Below, piece after piece: positions 35,924-47,219 of a stretch of 64,000 bases of DNA (positions are counted from its first letter, which is position 1; every line of letters starts with the position of its first letter). Made by a program: the position numbers and the translations under genes. The notes under the pieces were generated by a model, which worked only from the letters and a program-made list of their open reading frames with translations, was not told the DNA's origin and ran no database searches. The DNA is from Spongilla lacustris (lineage: Eukaryota; Porifera; Demospongiae; Spongillida; Spongillidae), in contig OX442436.1 of assembly GCA_949361645.1 (NCBI GenBank), positions 6,117,981-6,181,980 of the forward strand. The letters are read 5' to 3'.

Positions 35924-38900
35924 GATCTATCACCTGACATATGATATGATGATTGTTCTTCTGATGGTATATTATTTATATGTTTCATGTGATGAATCAG
36001 CAGCTGCAAGCGATACATGTACACTGGCCTGCCCTTCACCAAGTGAGATACCATCACCAGTGTCTACTCAACAGGATAGTACCCAGACATCATCAGTGAT
36101 GTCCACCTCTGATGGAACATCACCCTCATCAACTCAGCCATCATTAGTGATGTCCACCTCTGATGGAACATTACCCTCAAACCAGCCATCATTAGTGATG
36201 TCCACCTCTGATGGAACATCACCCTCATCAACTCAGCCATCATTAGTGATGTCCACCTCTGATGGAACATTACCCTTAAACCAGCCATCATCAGTGATGT
36301 CCACCTCTGATGGAACATTACCCTCAAACCAGCCATCATTAGTGATGTCCACCTCTGATGGAACATTACCCTCAAACCAGCCATCATCAGTGATGTCCAC
36401 CTCTGATGGAACATTACCCTCAAACCAGCCATCATTAATGATGTCCACCTCTGATGGAACATCACCCTCATCAACTCAGACATCATTAGTGATGTCCACC
36501 TCTGATGGAACATCACCCTCAAACCAGCCATCATTAGTGATGTCCACCTCTGATGGAACATCACGCTCAAACCAGCCATCATCAGTGATGTCCACCTCTG
36601 ATGGAACATTACCCTCAAACCAGCCATCATTAGTGATATCCACCTCTGATGGAACATCACCCTCATCAACTCAGACATCATTAGTGATGTCCACCTCTGA
36701 TGGAACATTACCCTCAAACCAGCCATCATTAGTGATGTCCACCTCTGATGGAACATCACCCTCATCAACTCAGCCATCATTAGTGATGTCCACCTCTGAT
36801 GGAACATCACGCTCAAACCAGCCATCATTAGTGATGTCCACCTCTGATGGAACATCACCCTCAAACCAGCCATCATTAGTGATGTCCACCTCTGATGGAA
36901 CATCACCCTCAAACCAGCCATCATTAGTGATGTCCACCTCTGATGGAACATCACGCTCAAACCAGCCATCATTAGTGATGTCCACCTCTGATGGAACATT
37001 ACCCTCAAACCAGCCATCATTAGTGATGTCCACCTCTGATGGAACATTACCCTCAAACCAGCCATCATTAGTGATGTCCACCTCTGATGGAACATTACCT
37101 ACATCAACTCAGACATCATTAGTGATGACATCAACTCAGCCGTATGGAACATCACTCTCATCACCACCAGACATCCCCACCTCCACGTTGGTCACTACAG
37201 AACATGCTCCAATTAGCACATCACCAACCTCACCAACCACACCAACCACACCCACTTCACCAACCACACCCACCACACCCACCTCACCAACATCACCCAC
37301 CTCACCCACCTCTGAAGCTCTGCTGACTCTGTATGGAGTGGTGGCCGGGCTGGGACTTCTGGTGGCTATACTTCTAGTTATGGTGGTGGCTATGTTTTGG
37401 TTGCTATGGTACTGCCATTGGTATGTAGATGCATGCATGGGGGAGCTGGCTTGGGGGGAGTTGCCATGGGAGTTGCCATGGGAGGTCTCCCCAGCTCACA
37501 AGATGTGGTGAGTACAATTTTAAATGAGCTTCCTCTTTAACCCTGTAGCCACACCAAAGCAACTGGTGATGAAAATGTTCCTCTCAATGATGTGGTTATC
37601 TTGAGCTATGTGAGCAAACAGTCTCCAGAGAAGAAGTTAGCTGAAACAAGCCTCCTGGCTCGTAAGCTAGCCATGCATCTCTTTATAACAAGCCCCTGAT
37701 GCCTTCCTGATGCCTTCCTCATGTACCTTTCGGGCTTGACAGCACCAAAGGTCCAAGATGTTTCACTGGTGCAACTTGCAGCACGCATTAAAGCACTGAT
37801 CGAGGACCAAGGAACAGACACTGAATACTCTGTATTGTGTATAATACTATGTAGGGTGCATGCTTCCCTCCTCATGTTCCCTCTTCTCATGTCCCCTCCT
37901 CTCATATCCCCTCCTCTCATGTCCCCTCCTCTCATGTCCCCTCCTCTCATGTCCCCCTCCTCTCATGTCCCCTCCTCTCATGTCCCCCTCCTATAATGTC
38001 CCCTCCTCTCATGTCCCCCTCCTCTCATGTCCCCTCCTCTCATGTCCCCTCCTCTCATGTCCCCTCCTCTCATGTCCCCTGTCCCCCTCCTATAATGTTC
38101 CCTCCTCTCATGTCCCCCTCCTCTCATGTCCCCCTCCTCTCATGTCCCCTCCTCTCATGTCCCCTCCTCTCATGTCCCCCTCCTCTCATGTCCCCCTCCT
38201 CTCATGTCCCCTCCTCTCATGTCCCCTCCTCTCATGTCCCCCTCCTCTCATGTCCCCCTCCTCTCATGTCCCCCTCCTCTCATGTCCCCTCCTCTCATGT
38301 CCCCTCCTCTCATGTCCCCCTCCTCTCATGTCCCCCTCCTCTCATGTCCCCTCCTCTCATGTCCCCTCCTCTCATGTCCCCTCCTCTCATGTCCCCTCCT
38401 CTCATGTCCCCTCCTCTCATGTCCCCCTCCTATAATGTCCCCTCCTCTCATGTCCCCCTCCTCTCATGTCCCCCTCCTCTCATGTCCCCTCCTCTCATGT
38501 CTCCTCCTCTCATGTCCCCTGTCCCCCTCCTCTCATGTCCCCTCCTCTCATGTCCCCCTCCTCTCATGTCCCCCTCCTCTCATGTCCCCCTCCTCTCATG
38601 TCCCCTCCTCTCATGTCCCCTCCTCTCATGTCCCCCTCCTCTCATGTCCCCTCCTCTCATGTCCCCCTCCTCTCATGTCCCCCTCCTCTCATGTCCCCTT
38701 CTCTCATGTCCCCTCCTCTCATGTCCCCCTCCTCTCATGTCCCCTCCTCTCATGTCCCCCTCCTCTCATGTCCCCCTCCTCTCATGTCCCCTCCTCTCAT
38801 GTCCCCCTCCTCTCATGTCCCCTCCTCTCATGTCCCCTCCTATAATGTCCCCTCCTCTCATGTCCCCCTCCTCTTATGTCCCCTCCTCTCATGTCCCCTC

Positions 38901-41900
38901 CTCTCATGTCCCCTCCTCTCATGTCCCCTCCTCTCATGTCCCCCTCCTCTCATGTCCCCTCCTCTCATGTCCCCTCCTCTCATGTCCCCTCCTCTCATGT
39001 CCCCTCCTCTCATGTCCCCTGTCCCCCTCCTATAATGTTCCCTCCTCTCATGTCCCCCTCCTCTCATGTCCCCCTCCTCTTATGTCCCCTCCTCTCATGT
39101 CCCCCTCCTCTCATGTCCCCTCCTCTCATGTCCCCTCCTCTCATGTCCCCTGTCCCCCTCCTATAATGTCCCCCTCCTCTCATGTCCCCCTCCTCTCATG
39201 TCCCCTCCTCTCATGTCCCCTTCCTATAACGCTGCCCCATACAGTCTCTTCTCATCTCGTTTCTCTCATTCCAATAGAAAATCAAATCATTGGACACCCA
39301 GCTTCCATGTGTGACTGCCAACCTTCCAGTCAATGCTGTCAGAAATAGATACGTCAACATCCTCGCTAGTTAGTAACCAGGCACCATCAGGGTCATCATA
39401 TCAGGGTCATCATGTCAGGGTCATCATGTCAGGGTCATTGTGTCAGGGTCATCATGTCAGGGTCATCATGTCAGGGTCATCATGTCAGGGTCATCGTGTC
39501 AGGGTCATCATGTCAGGGTCATCATGTCAGGGTCATCGTGTCAGGGTATCATGTCAGGGTCATCGTGTCAGGGTCATCGTGTTAGGGTCATCATGTCAGG
39601 GTCATCATGTCAGGGGAATCATGTCCATTCAATCCTCACTACACCTGCACACACTCAATCCTCACTACACCTGCACACACTCAATCTCACTATACCTGCA
39701 CACACTCAATTCTCACTACACCTACACACACACACTCAATCCTCACTACACCTGCACACACTCAATCCCTGCACACACTCAATCTCACTATACCTGCACA
39801 CACTCAATTCTCACTACACCTACACACACTCAATTCTCACTACACCTACACACACTCAATTCTCACTACACCTACACACACTCAATTCTCACTACACCTA
39901 CACACACTCAATTCTCACTACACCTACACACAATTTGATTCTCTCTCTTCCATGTATTTTTAGATGACATCACTCGTGTTGTTCTGGAGTCAAATTCCGA
40001 ATCAGACTATATCAATGCAAACTTCATTTCTGTAAAATATCCACTATAAAAAAATAATATTTGTAAAGTTTCTCTTGTGTTTGTCTTAGGGCTTTGAACA
40101 CCCCAGAGAATACATTGCTTGCCAAGGTCAGTTTTGATACACCACCACACATCCTACTCATTAACCCTCAATTAGCCGCTCATTAACCCTTGATATTGTT
40201 GTTATGGGAACAGGCCCACTCCCACACACGACTGATGACTTCTGGCAAATGGTGTGGGAACAGAGCACCAGCATTGTTGTCATGGTAACAAACCTGGTGG
40301 AAAATGAAACGGTTAGGGAATTGGCGCTTTAATGTAGAAGAATTTATTCATTCTTTCATCTCTTTACAACCTTCCATCACACCCCACATCTCTAGGAGAA
40401 GTGTGCAGAGTACTGGCCAACGGGGGGACCCTCCCAGTATGGGGTGGTGGAGGTGGCACCCCTTGAGGAAAGGAAGTACCAGGACTACATTAGGCGCACG
40501 TTCAGTATCAGTCTGACAGATAAGGTACACATGAGTGTGTGCTGATTGGTGCAAGTTTTGACTTTATGATTCCTTTGCCATGGCACTGTAATGTGACCAT
40601 GGCAATACTTGTATGCACAACAAAGCAGCTATTACTGCTGTAATGATGTGCTTTAAATCTGGCATTGCCCTAAAGCTGTTTAGTTGGGCAGTGTAGCTAC
40701 CCACAGTAGTTTTGACCAGTAGCACAAATGAGACCAGTCATCATTTAACTTATATTGGTTACACATGACCCTCAGATATCTGACAGGTCAACAAGGAAAG
40801 TGAAACAGTTTCACTTTATTGCATGGCCGGACTTTGGAGTGCCAAGTGAGGCCAGCTCCATGATGAAGTTTGTGTATGCAGTGCGCTCTGAAGTGCTCCA
40901 GGAACATGGACCTATGGTGGTCCACTGTAGGTAAGAGGCCATTGGTCCACTGTAGGTAAGAGGCCATTGGTCCACTGTAGGTAAGGGGCCATTGGTCCAC
41001 TGTAGGTAAGAAGCCATTGGTCCACTGTAGGTAAGAGGCCATTGGTCCACTGTAGGTAAGAAGCCATTGGTCCACTGTAGGTAAGAAGCCATTGGTCCAC
41101 TGTAGGTAAGAAGCCATTTGTCCACTGTAGGTAAGGGGCCATTGGTCCACTGTAGGTAAGGGGCCATTGGTCCACTGTAGGTAAGAAGCCATTTGTCCAC
41201 TGTAGGTAAGGGGCCATTGGTCCACTGTAGGTAAGAGGCCATTGGTCCACTGTAGGTAAGAAGCCATTGGTCCACTGTAGGTAAGAAGCCATTGGTCCAC
41301 TGTAGGTAAGAAGCCATTTGTCCACTGTAGGTAAGGGGCCATTGGTCCACTGTAGGTAAGGCACTGTAGGTAAGAAGCCATTTGTCCACTGTAGGTAAGG
41401 GGCCATTGGTCCACTGTAGGTAAGGGGCCATTGGTCCACTGTAGGTAAGAAGCCATTGGTCCACTGTAGGTAAGAAGCCATTGGTCCACTGTAGGTAAGA
41501 AGCCATTGGTCCACTGTAGGTAAGAGGCCAGTAATTTGGGAGACGGATAGGAAATGTCTCTATTCAACAATCATCACATACATTACATTACATACATACC
41601 ATCTCTACTGTACCAGTGCTGGTGTACATTACATTACATACATACCATCTCTACTGTACCAGTGCTGGTGTACATTACATTACATACATACCATCTCTAC
41701 TGTACCAGTGCTGGTGTACATTACATTACATACATACCATCTCTAATGTACCAGTGCTGGTGTACATTACATTACATACATACCATCTCTACTGTACCAG
41801 TGCTGGTGTGGGTAGAACTGGAACATTCATAGCTACAGATGTCCAGCTGCAAAGGCTGTCAGCCAAAAGACCTCTCAACGTGCAGGAATATGTGTGCCAG

Positions 41901-44136
41901 ATGAGGACAGAGAGAAGCAGCTGTGTGCAGACCAAGGTACTGTACCACCTCCCCCTCCCCATCACCTTCCCTTCCCTCCCCTCCCATCACCTTCCCATCC
42001 CCATCACCTTCCCTCCCCTCCCCATCACCTCCCCTCCCCATCACCTCCCCTCCCCATCACCTTCCCTCCCCTCCCCATCACCTGCCCCTCCCCATCACCT
42101 TCCCCTCCCCATCACCTCCCCTCCCCTCCCCATCACCTTCCCCTCCCCATCACCTACCCCTTCCCATCACCTGCCCCTCCCCATCACCTTCCCTCCCCTC
42201 CCTATCACCTTCCCCCTCCCATCACCTTCTCTTCCCTCCCCATCACCATCCCTCCCCTCCCCCTCTCCACTCCCAGGAGCAGTACAGGTTCATTTATGAA
42301 GTCCTCCTCCATGCCATGTTGTATGGGAACACTCAGCTATCTGCCCAGCAACTGAAGGATGGCTTACCAAACCTTAGTGAGAGAGTGGACAAAGAATTCC
42401 AGGTGTGCATATGTGCTTGCATGGAGGTTGTGATTATAATGATATTGAACTGAAAGCAAACCAAAAGCAGATTCAAAACAAAACCTACCTGCAATATAAT
42501 TATTTTCCCACCATCCCTCAATCTACCCATGTAATCTTCCCATTCTCCATGCCCATGTGATTTCACCTCTATGCCCATGTGATCTCCCCTCTATGCTCAT
42601 GTGATCATCCCTCTATGCTCATGTGATCTTTCCTCTATGCTCATGTGATCTCCCCTCTATGCTCATGTGATCTTTCCTTTATGCCCATGTAGTTGCTGTT
42701 AGATATGTCTGCCAAAGGTCGCAGCCTTGCATCAGTGGCACTGCAGAGTGAGAACATGGCCAGGAACAGGAGTCCCCACAACATACCATGTAAGCCTGGT
42801 GTGCTTTGAGGTCAGGCTGGCTCACACCATGATATTAGTGAACAAGAACCGTGTTGTGTTGGAGGGCAGTGCTGGGAGCACTTCATACATCAATGCAAGC
42901 TGGATTGAGGTAGCCACACCCCCTCCTCCTGCATAGCTAAGTCAATACCTCCACAGGGCTTCAGCAGACATCCAGAATTCATCATGACCCAACACCCCTT
43001 GAAGCATACTGTGGGTGACTTGTGGATAATGGTGCTGCAAAAGGAAGTCTCCACAGTGGTGATGATAGGACCACTCCTTAGTGATGTGGTAGGTACTATT
43101 ACAAATGCATGCACTCCCACACTACATATTATTGGCCATCAACATATCCTCACCTCAGGACATGTACTGGCCTGAAGTAGGTATGGGGGTTCTCTACGAC
43201 AGAGTGGTGGTCAAAGCTGTGAGCAGACAGAACATACCAGATCATAACATTGTGGTGCGAACATTCCACATCAGCAGTGAAGAGGTTAACAGTTGATACT
43301 AATGTCCTCCCCTCTCCTATCTGCTAATGTCCTCCCCTCTCCATGCTAATGTCCTCCCCTCTCCATGCTAATGTCCTCCCCTCTCCATGCTAATGTCCTC
43401 CCCTCTCCATGCTAATGTCCTCCCCTCTCCATGCTAATGTCCTCCCCTCTCCATGCTAATGTCCACCCCTCTCCATGCTAATGTCCTCCCCTCTCCATGC
43501 TAATGTCCACCCCTCTCCATGCTAATGTCCTCCCCTCTCCATGCTAATGTCCTCTGCTTTCCATATCAACAATAACTCCTGGTCCATCAGCTAAACACCC
43601 AACAAGTGGTCACTCACTTCCAGCTATGTGATTGGCCAGTGATCGGGTTGCCTTCAACTGACCTATCAGTGATGTCATTAGTAAAGCAGTCTGAACTACA
43701 CAGAGCAACCAATGGAGGAATAATAGCTGTCCACAGCTCTTCATGGTGGGTGTGGCCTATAATGAGTTAACAGTATACATTATAATATGTATAAATTTTG
43801 ATTTATTCATCCTCTGTCCATCTCTATTGTATTTCACCCGCCCACATCCTCCTCCCCTCTCCCATCAGTCTCCAGGATGAGGCTGCAGGAGTCTACATTG
43901 CCCTGGACATTCTGTGTGCACAGCTGACCTGTGAGGAGGGTGCAGATGTGTTTGGCGTGGTTGGGAAGCTGAGAAATGAAAGAACGTCCATACTGTCCTT
44001 CAAGGTATGTCCATATATGGCAAGTGTTTCCATTTTAGCCTTCCGTTTTTTTTTTACACAGGGACACTATGAATTTATTTACCAAACGTTAATCTCAGCC
44101 AACAGTGTGGTTAATGTAGATTGCTTTGAGGTGTAG
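35924..44136 (+). CDS. Receptor protein tyrosine phosphatase, mucin-like ectodomain
   Basis: Exons: 35924-37420, 37549-37661, 37743-37831, 39278-39368, 39964-40031, 40089-40125, 40214-40311, 40396-40524, 40776-40930, 41801-41936, 42277-42402, 42693-42909, 42957-43088, 43159-43284, 43591-43745, 43869-44004, 44062-44136; about 1,118 residues. A hydrophobic start ([15 protein letters not shown]) is followed by 21 Ser/Thr-rich 16-17-residue repeats ([16 protein letters not shown]), a Pro/Thr stalk and a membrane segment (about 461-488). PTP domain D1 has [28 protein letters not shown] and the catalytic [10 protein letters not shown], so it should dephosphorylate phosphotyrosine in the cytoplasm. 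D2 reads [15 protein letters not shown] in place of the signature and must be inactive. The first exon follows a good acceptor, so an upstream exon may exist. Exon 42693-42909 contains an apparent one-base frameshift. Confidence 0.9.
36080..37140 (+). repeat. Coding 48/51-bp minisatellite in receptor ectodomain
   Basis: There are 21 copies of a 48-bp unit, some with a 3-bp insertion (51 bp), all in frame, encoding [10 protein letters not shown] with variable LPSNQP, SPSNQP, SRSNQP or SPSSTQP ends. It is rich in Ser/Thr, a likely O-glycosylated stalk whose length could vary between alleles. Confidence 0.93.
37866..39230. repeat. 15-bp CCTCTCATGTCCCCT minisatellite
   Basis: About 90 copies of a 15-16-bp unit, with TATAATG and CTTATG variants, fill the phosphatase intron between exons 37831 and 39278. 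Ser/Cys/Pro and Met-Ser-Pro frames of up to 450 residues are artefacts. Confidence 0.95.
39380..39940. repeat. 14-bp and 26-bp minisatellites, phosphatase intron
   Basis: TCAGGGTCATCATG (14 bp) repeats from 39380 to about 39615. Then CTCAATTCTCACTACACCTA plus CACACA (26 bp) repeats to about 39940. Both lie in the single intron between exons 39368 and 39964. Confidence 0.92.
40918..41530 (+). repeat. 25-bp array of copied 5' splice sites
   Basis: The string CACTGTAGGTAAG occurs 25 times in a 25-bp unit (GGTCCACTGTAGGTAAGAAG plus CCATT). The first copy is the real end of exon 40776-40930 (CCACTGTAG|GTAAG). The remainder are intronic copies of the exon end plus donor. Variants are GTAAGAA, GTAAGAG, GTAAGGG and CATTGG/CATTTG. 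Confidence 0.93.
41577..41812 (+). repeat. 46-bp array of copied 3' splice sites
   Basis: There are five copies of a 46-bp unit containing CTGTACCAG|TGCTGGTGT. Only the last copy continues into GGGTAGAACTGG and the exon that encodes AGVGRTG. The first four continue into ACATTACATTACATACATACC and repeat. The unit therefore carries the acceptor and the first nine bases of exon 41801-41936. Confidence 0.92.
41945..42270. repeat. CATCACCTTCCCCTCCCC repeat, phosphatase intron
   Basis: Imperfect 17-20-bp pyrimidine-rich units fill the intron between exons 41936 and 42277. A second small array (CTCTATGCTCATGTGATC) fills about 42545-42690, and a 22-bp array (CCATGCTAATGTCCTCCCCT plus CT) fills 43310-43555 in a later intron. 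Confidence 0.85.
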
Positions 44137-45059
44137 TTTCATTATCAAAGTTGTTTTGTACATGATTGTCTTTTAAAATTATAATCTTATCTCCAATGAG
44201 GAAGGATTTACGTATTGAATACGTTTTGATGAGGGAACTTCAAACTTTCAAGCAAAAATTAGAATTGGGACCAGTACCGTTCCTATAGGGAAAGGTTTTT
44301 TGTTTATGAATCAATTGTTGGTTATCTAGTAAACCCACAAGCCTGCATTGTAATACCGTATATGTAATAATAATAATAATAGTAACAATGTTTCTAAGTG
44401 TACAAGTAACAATTGAGCTCATGAATATGAGGGATATTAATTTAGTAAAGTGGCTGGCCCCTACATGTAGCTAGGGGTGCGCTCCACACCTATCACTCCC
44501 CCCTTGCCCCAAATCCTGCATATCCACCACTGCAGTGATGATGGCATCTGTCCTTCCCATTTAGCTTCCAGCTTGCTGGTGTACAATAATGAAGTTTGAT
44601 GTGTACATGTAAGTTCCTGTAGCTCTGTTATACATATGTATATGAAATGTTCTTGATCTAGAGTGCCTCACTGAAGAAAATATAAATACGTCAGCATCAG
44701 TGGTACCCTTACAGCTCCTGCAATAATAAATGGATTAGCGTTGTACATAAACTTAAATTACTGAACTAATGACAACCCAAATGAAACAGCCAAGGTAGTT
44801 GACAATGGAGCAAATCAGCCTAAAGGCATAAGAATCACATCACCCTTTCTAGAGCTTGGAATGATGCTGTTTTATGTGTAAATCTTCCATTTAGACTTCC
44901 ATTTGATATAGTCCCCATAGCACATGCACATATTTATCATTTTCTTTCAGTTTTAATACTCATGAGAGCAGACAACCAAACATTTCCTGTCCCATGTCAA
45001 CTAAGCTTAGATACTGCAGTTAGGCTGAAGTAAGGCAGTTAAAAGGATCACTGGTTGCA
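44137..45059. other. Intergenic with an isolated hAT-like end
   Basis: No gene is recognised. The complement of about 44510-44536 reads CAGTGGTGGATATGCAGG followed by a G-rich run, like the hAT-like ends at 4559 and 61677, so a short or solo non-autonomous copy ends here. An ATA microsatellite lies at about 44367-44382. Confidence 0.45.
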
Positions 45060-46690
45060 TTGATATATTGAAGTTATTGCAGATTCAAAATAGGCACTCC
45101 ATAGGTACTCTTGGGTCGCAGCAGGGAGTTCAGCAGGGGGACTCTTTGGGTCCTCTTCTGTTCACTCTAGTTCTGCATAAGCTTGTTCGGTCCATTGCGG
45201 TAGACAGTGAATGTTCCGACTTTTTGTTTAATATGTGGTACCTTGATGACGGTACTCTGGCAGGTCCAAAGGATGCAGTGAAGCATGCCATCCACCTCAT
45301 TCAGCAGTTTGGTCCCTCCTTGGGGCTATATATCGATATGGCCAAGTGTGAACTCTTTTCTCGAGGGGCCAAAGAGGGGTTTCCAGCTGACATAAAGGTG
45401 TTTCATGAGCCTAACTTTGATATCCTGGGTGCTCCTATTGAGGATGCAATATTTTGTGCCAAGTTCCTTGCTCAAAAGCGAGCCAAGGCGGTCAAATTGC
45501 TGTCCCAGATGTCAGAGGTGGGTTCAGTAGACCCTCAAATTGCACTCCTTCATTGTTCCCCCTTTTGTAAGCTGGTTCATTTAGCGCTCCACCTGCCTTT
45601 GTGTCTGAAGGTCTAGCATTGTTTGATGCAAAGGTTCGTCATCACTTTTGTGGCTGTGCTGCAATTGATCCTTCTGACTCTGAGTGACTTCAAGTTCAGC
45701 TGAGCCTCAGCAGGGGTGGTCTAGGCCTCCGTAGGTTGGCTTTACATTGCTCGGCTGCTTATCTGGCCTCAGTAAACAAAGCAGGTTGTTCAGCTCCACT
45801 GGATGAGTTCACCTTACAAGCTGTCGCCTTTTTCGATAGCTTGGTTCCACTTGCAAGTTCCATCACTGAAGAGTCTCTTCTGGAGCCCTGTTTAAGTCAA
45901 AAAGACTTATCATCCAGAATTGATGACCATCATTTTGCCCAGCTGTGCCTCATCTCCACCCCGGCCAACCGTGCTCGTCTACTTTCAGTCGCATCGTGTC
46001 CTAGCCGTAATTCCATCAAGGTGTCTTGGAACCAGACGAGTTCCAGGTTGCCTTAAAATAGTGGCTAGGGATGGACACATCATCACAGCTACGTTGTCCT
46101 TACTGCCCTGACCACCAGCTGGATCCTCTTGGGCATCATGCCATGACGTGCAAAGGGGGTGGTGATGTGGTTTTGCACCACAACAGCTTAAGGGATGTTT
46201 TTGTCCAGTTTTGTCATATGGCTAGGCTGGGTGGTCAGCTCGAGGTAGGTCATGGGTATGGGGCTGAAAGTTCGCTCAGTAGGCTGGCAGACATCCTAGT
46301 GCCCAGCTGGATGATTGGGAAGCTAGCTGCTTTTGACCTAACAGTGGTCTCTCCGCTTAACTCCACTACATTGAATGAAGTGGGAGCCAGAAGTGGGTCA
46401 GCAGCTGGAAAGGCTGAAGTGCGCAAGCACAATGCCAATGATCCCAAGTGCACAGAGTTGGGTTGGGTCTGCATACCCTTGGCAGTAGAGATCTATGGTT
46501 GTTGGGGTGTGGAAGCTCAGGGTTCCATTTCACGGCTGGCTGCCCGTTTGGCTTTGCAGTTGCAGTGCAGCAAGTCAATGGCCATTGCAAGCATCTACCA
46601 GAGACTGAACCTCACCTTAGTTCACTGCAATGCCAGAGCCTTGCTATCCCGTGCTAGGTTTCAGCATTCAGTGGGCGAGGGCTGAAAATG
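45060..46690 (+). pseudogene. Non-LTR retrotransposon ORF, broken copy
   Basis: Three frames (45068-45616, 45736-46056, 46071-46685) together follow the same order as the minus-strand copy at 47295-49304. They have the RT motifs GVQQGDSLGPLLF and WYLDDGT, then a CPYCPDHQLDPLGHHAMTC-like zinc knuckle with GGGDVV, then a region with ADILVPSWMIGKLAAFDLT that resembles a restriction-like endonuclease core. In-frame stops near 45614 and 45687 and a frame change near 46060 inactivate it. It is 5'-truncated within the RT. The 3' end is followed by a GT microsatellite. Confidence 0.8.

Positions 46691-46693
<3 letters not shown>

Positions 46694-46762
<69 letters not shown>
46694..46762. repeat. GT dinucleotide run
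   Basis: A pure GT tract starts just after the stop of the plus-strand retrotransposon copy. It could be the element's tail or its insertion site. The stretch 46763-47294 is AT-rich and without genes. Confidence 0.9.
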
Positions 46763-46765
<3 letters not shown>

Positions 46766-47219
46766 TCTCTCTTTCTTTTTTTGTGTAGTCTAGGTGGTAG
46801 GATTATTACATGTATTTTTAATGTTGAGAATAACTAATAATATGTATTTGTGTATGTCCATTTTAACTTCAATAATGTTGTGTATAAGTTGAAAAAATAA
46901 TAATAATGAAAGAATGTAGAATAAAAGCTGTAAATAACCAGCATCAATTGCAGTTGAAAGAGCAATCACAAGTATATGATGGAATATTTGAAAAGCATAA
47001 ATATTAAACGTGATGAAAAAGTATATTGTTTCTTGTCGCATAAAGCAGTCTATTGCTGTTTGGAGTACCATGTATACTTATTGGTAATATATTGATGGAG
47101 TTTCAAGAGAACTGGCATGGTTAAGCCTACCTGTTCCATACACAGTTATTGTGCATATGAACTTGGAGTCCATGCATTTTGAAAAAGTGATGGATGTATA
47201 ATTAATGGAATTTATTATT

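Noticed and set aside
36064..37095. 343-residue minus-strand frame ([16 protein letters not shown] repeats)
   Set aside because: It is the antisense shadow of the coding repeat of the receptor phosphatase. The plus strand has the membrane segment and splices into PTP exons.
37996..39348. 450-residue Ser/Pro/Cys/Met repeat frame
   Set aside because: It arises from a 15-bp intronic minisatellite. The real exon within it (39278-39368) is read in another frame.
42790..42811. A 22-bp intron explaining the frame change in PTP domain D2
   Set aside because: It is too short to splice, and joining the two sides still gives the wrong frame. A one-base indel explains it better.
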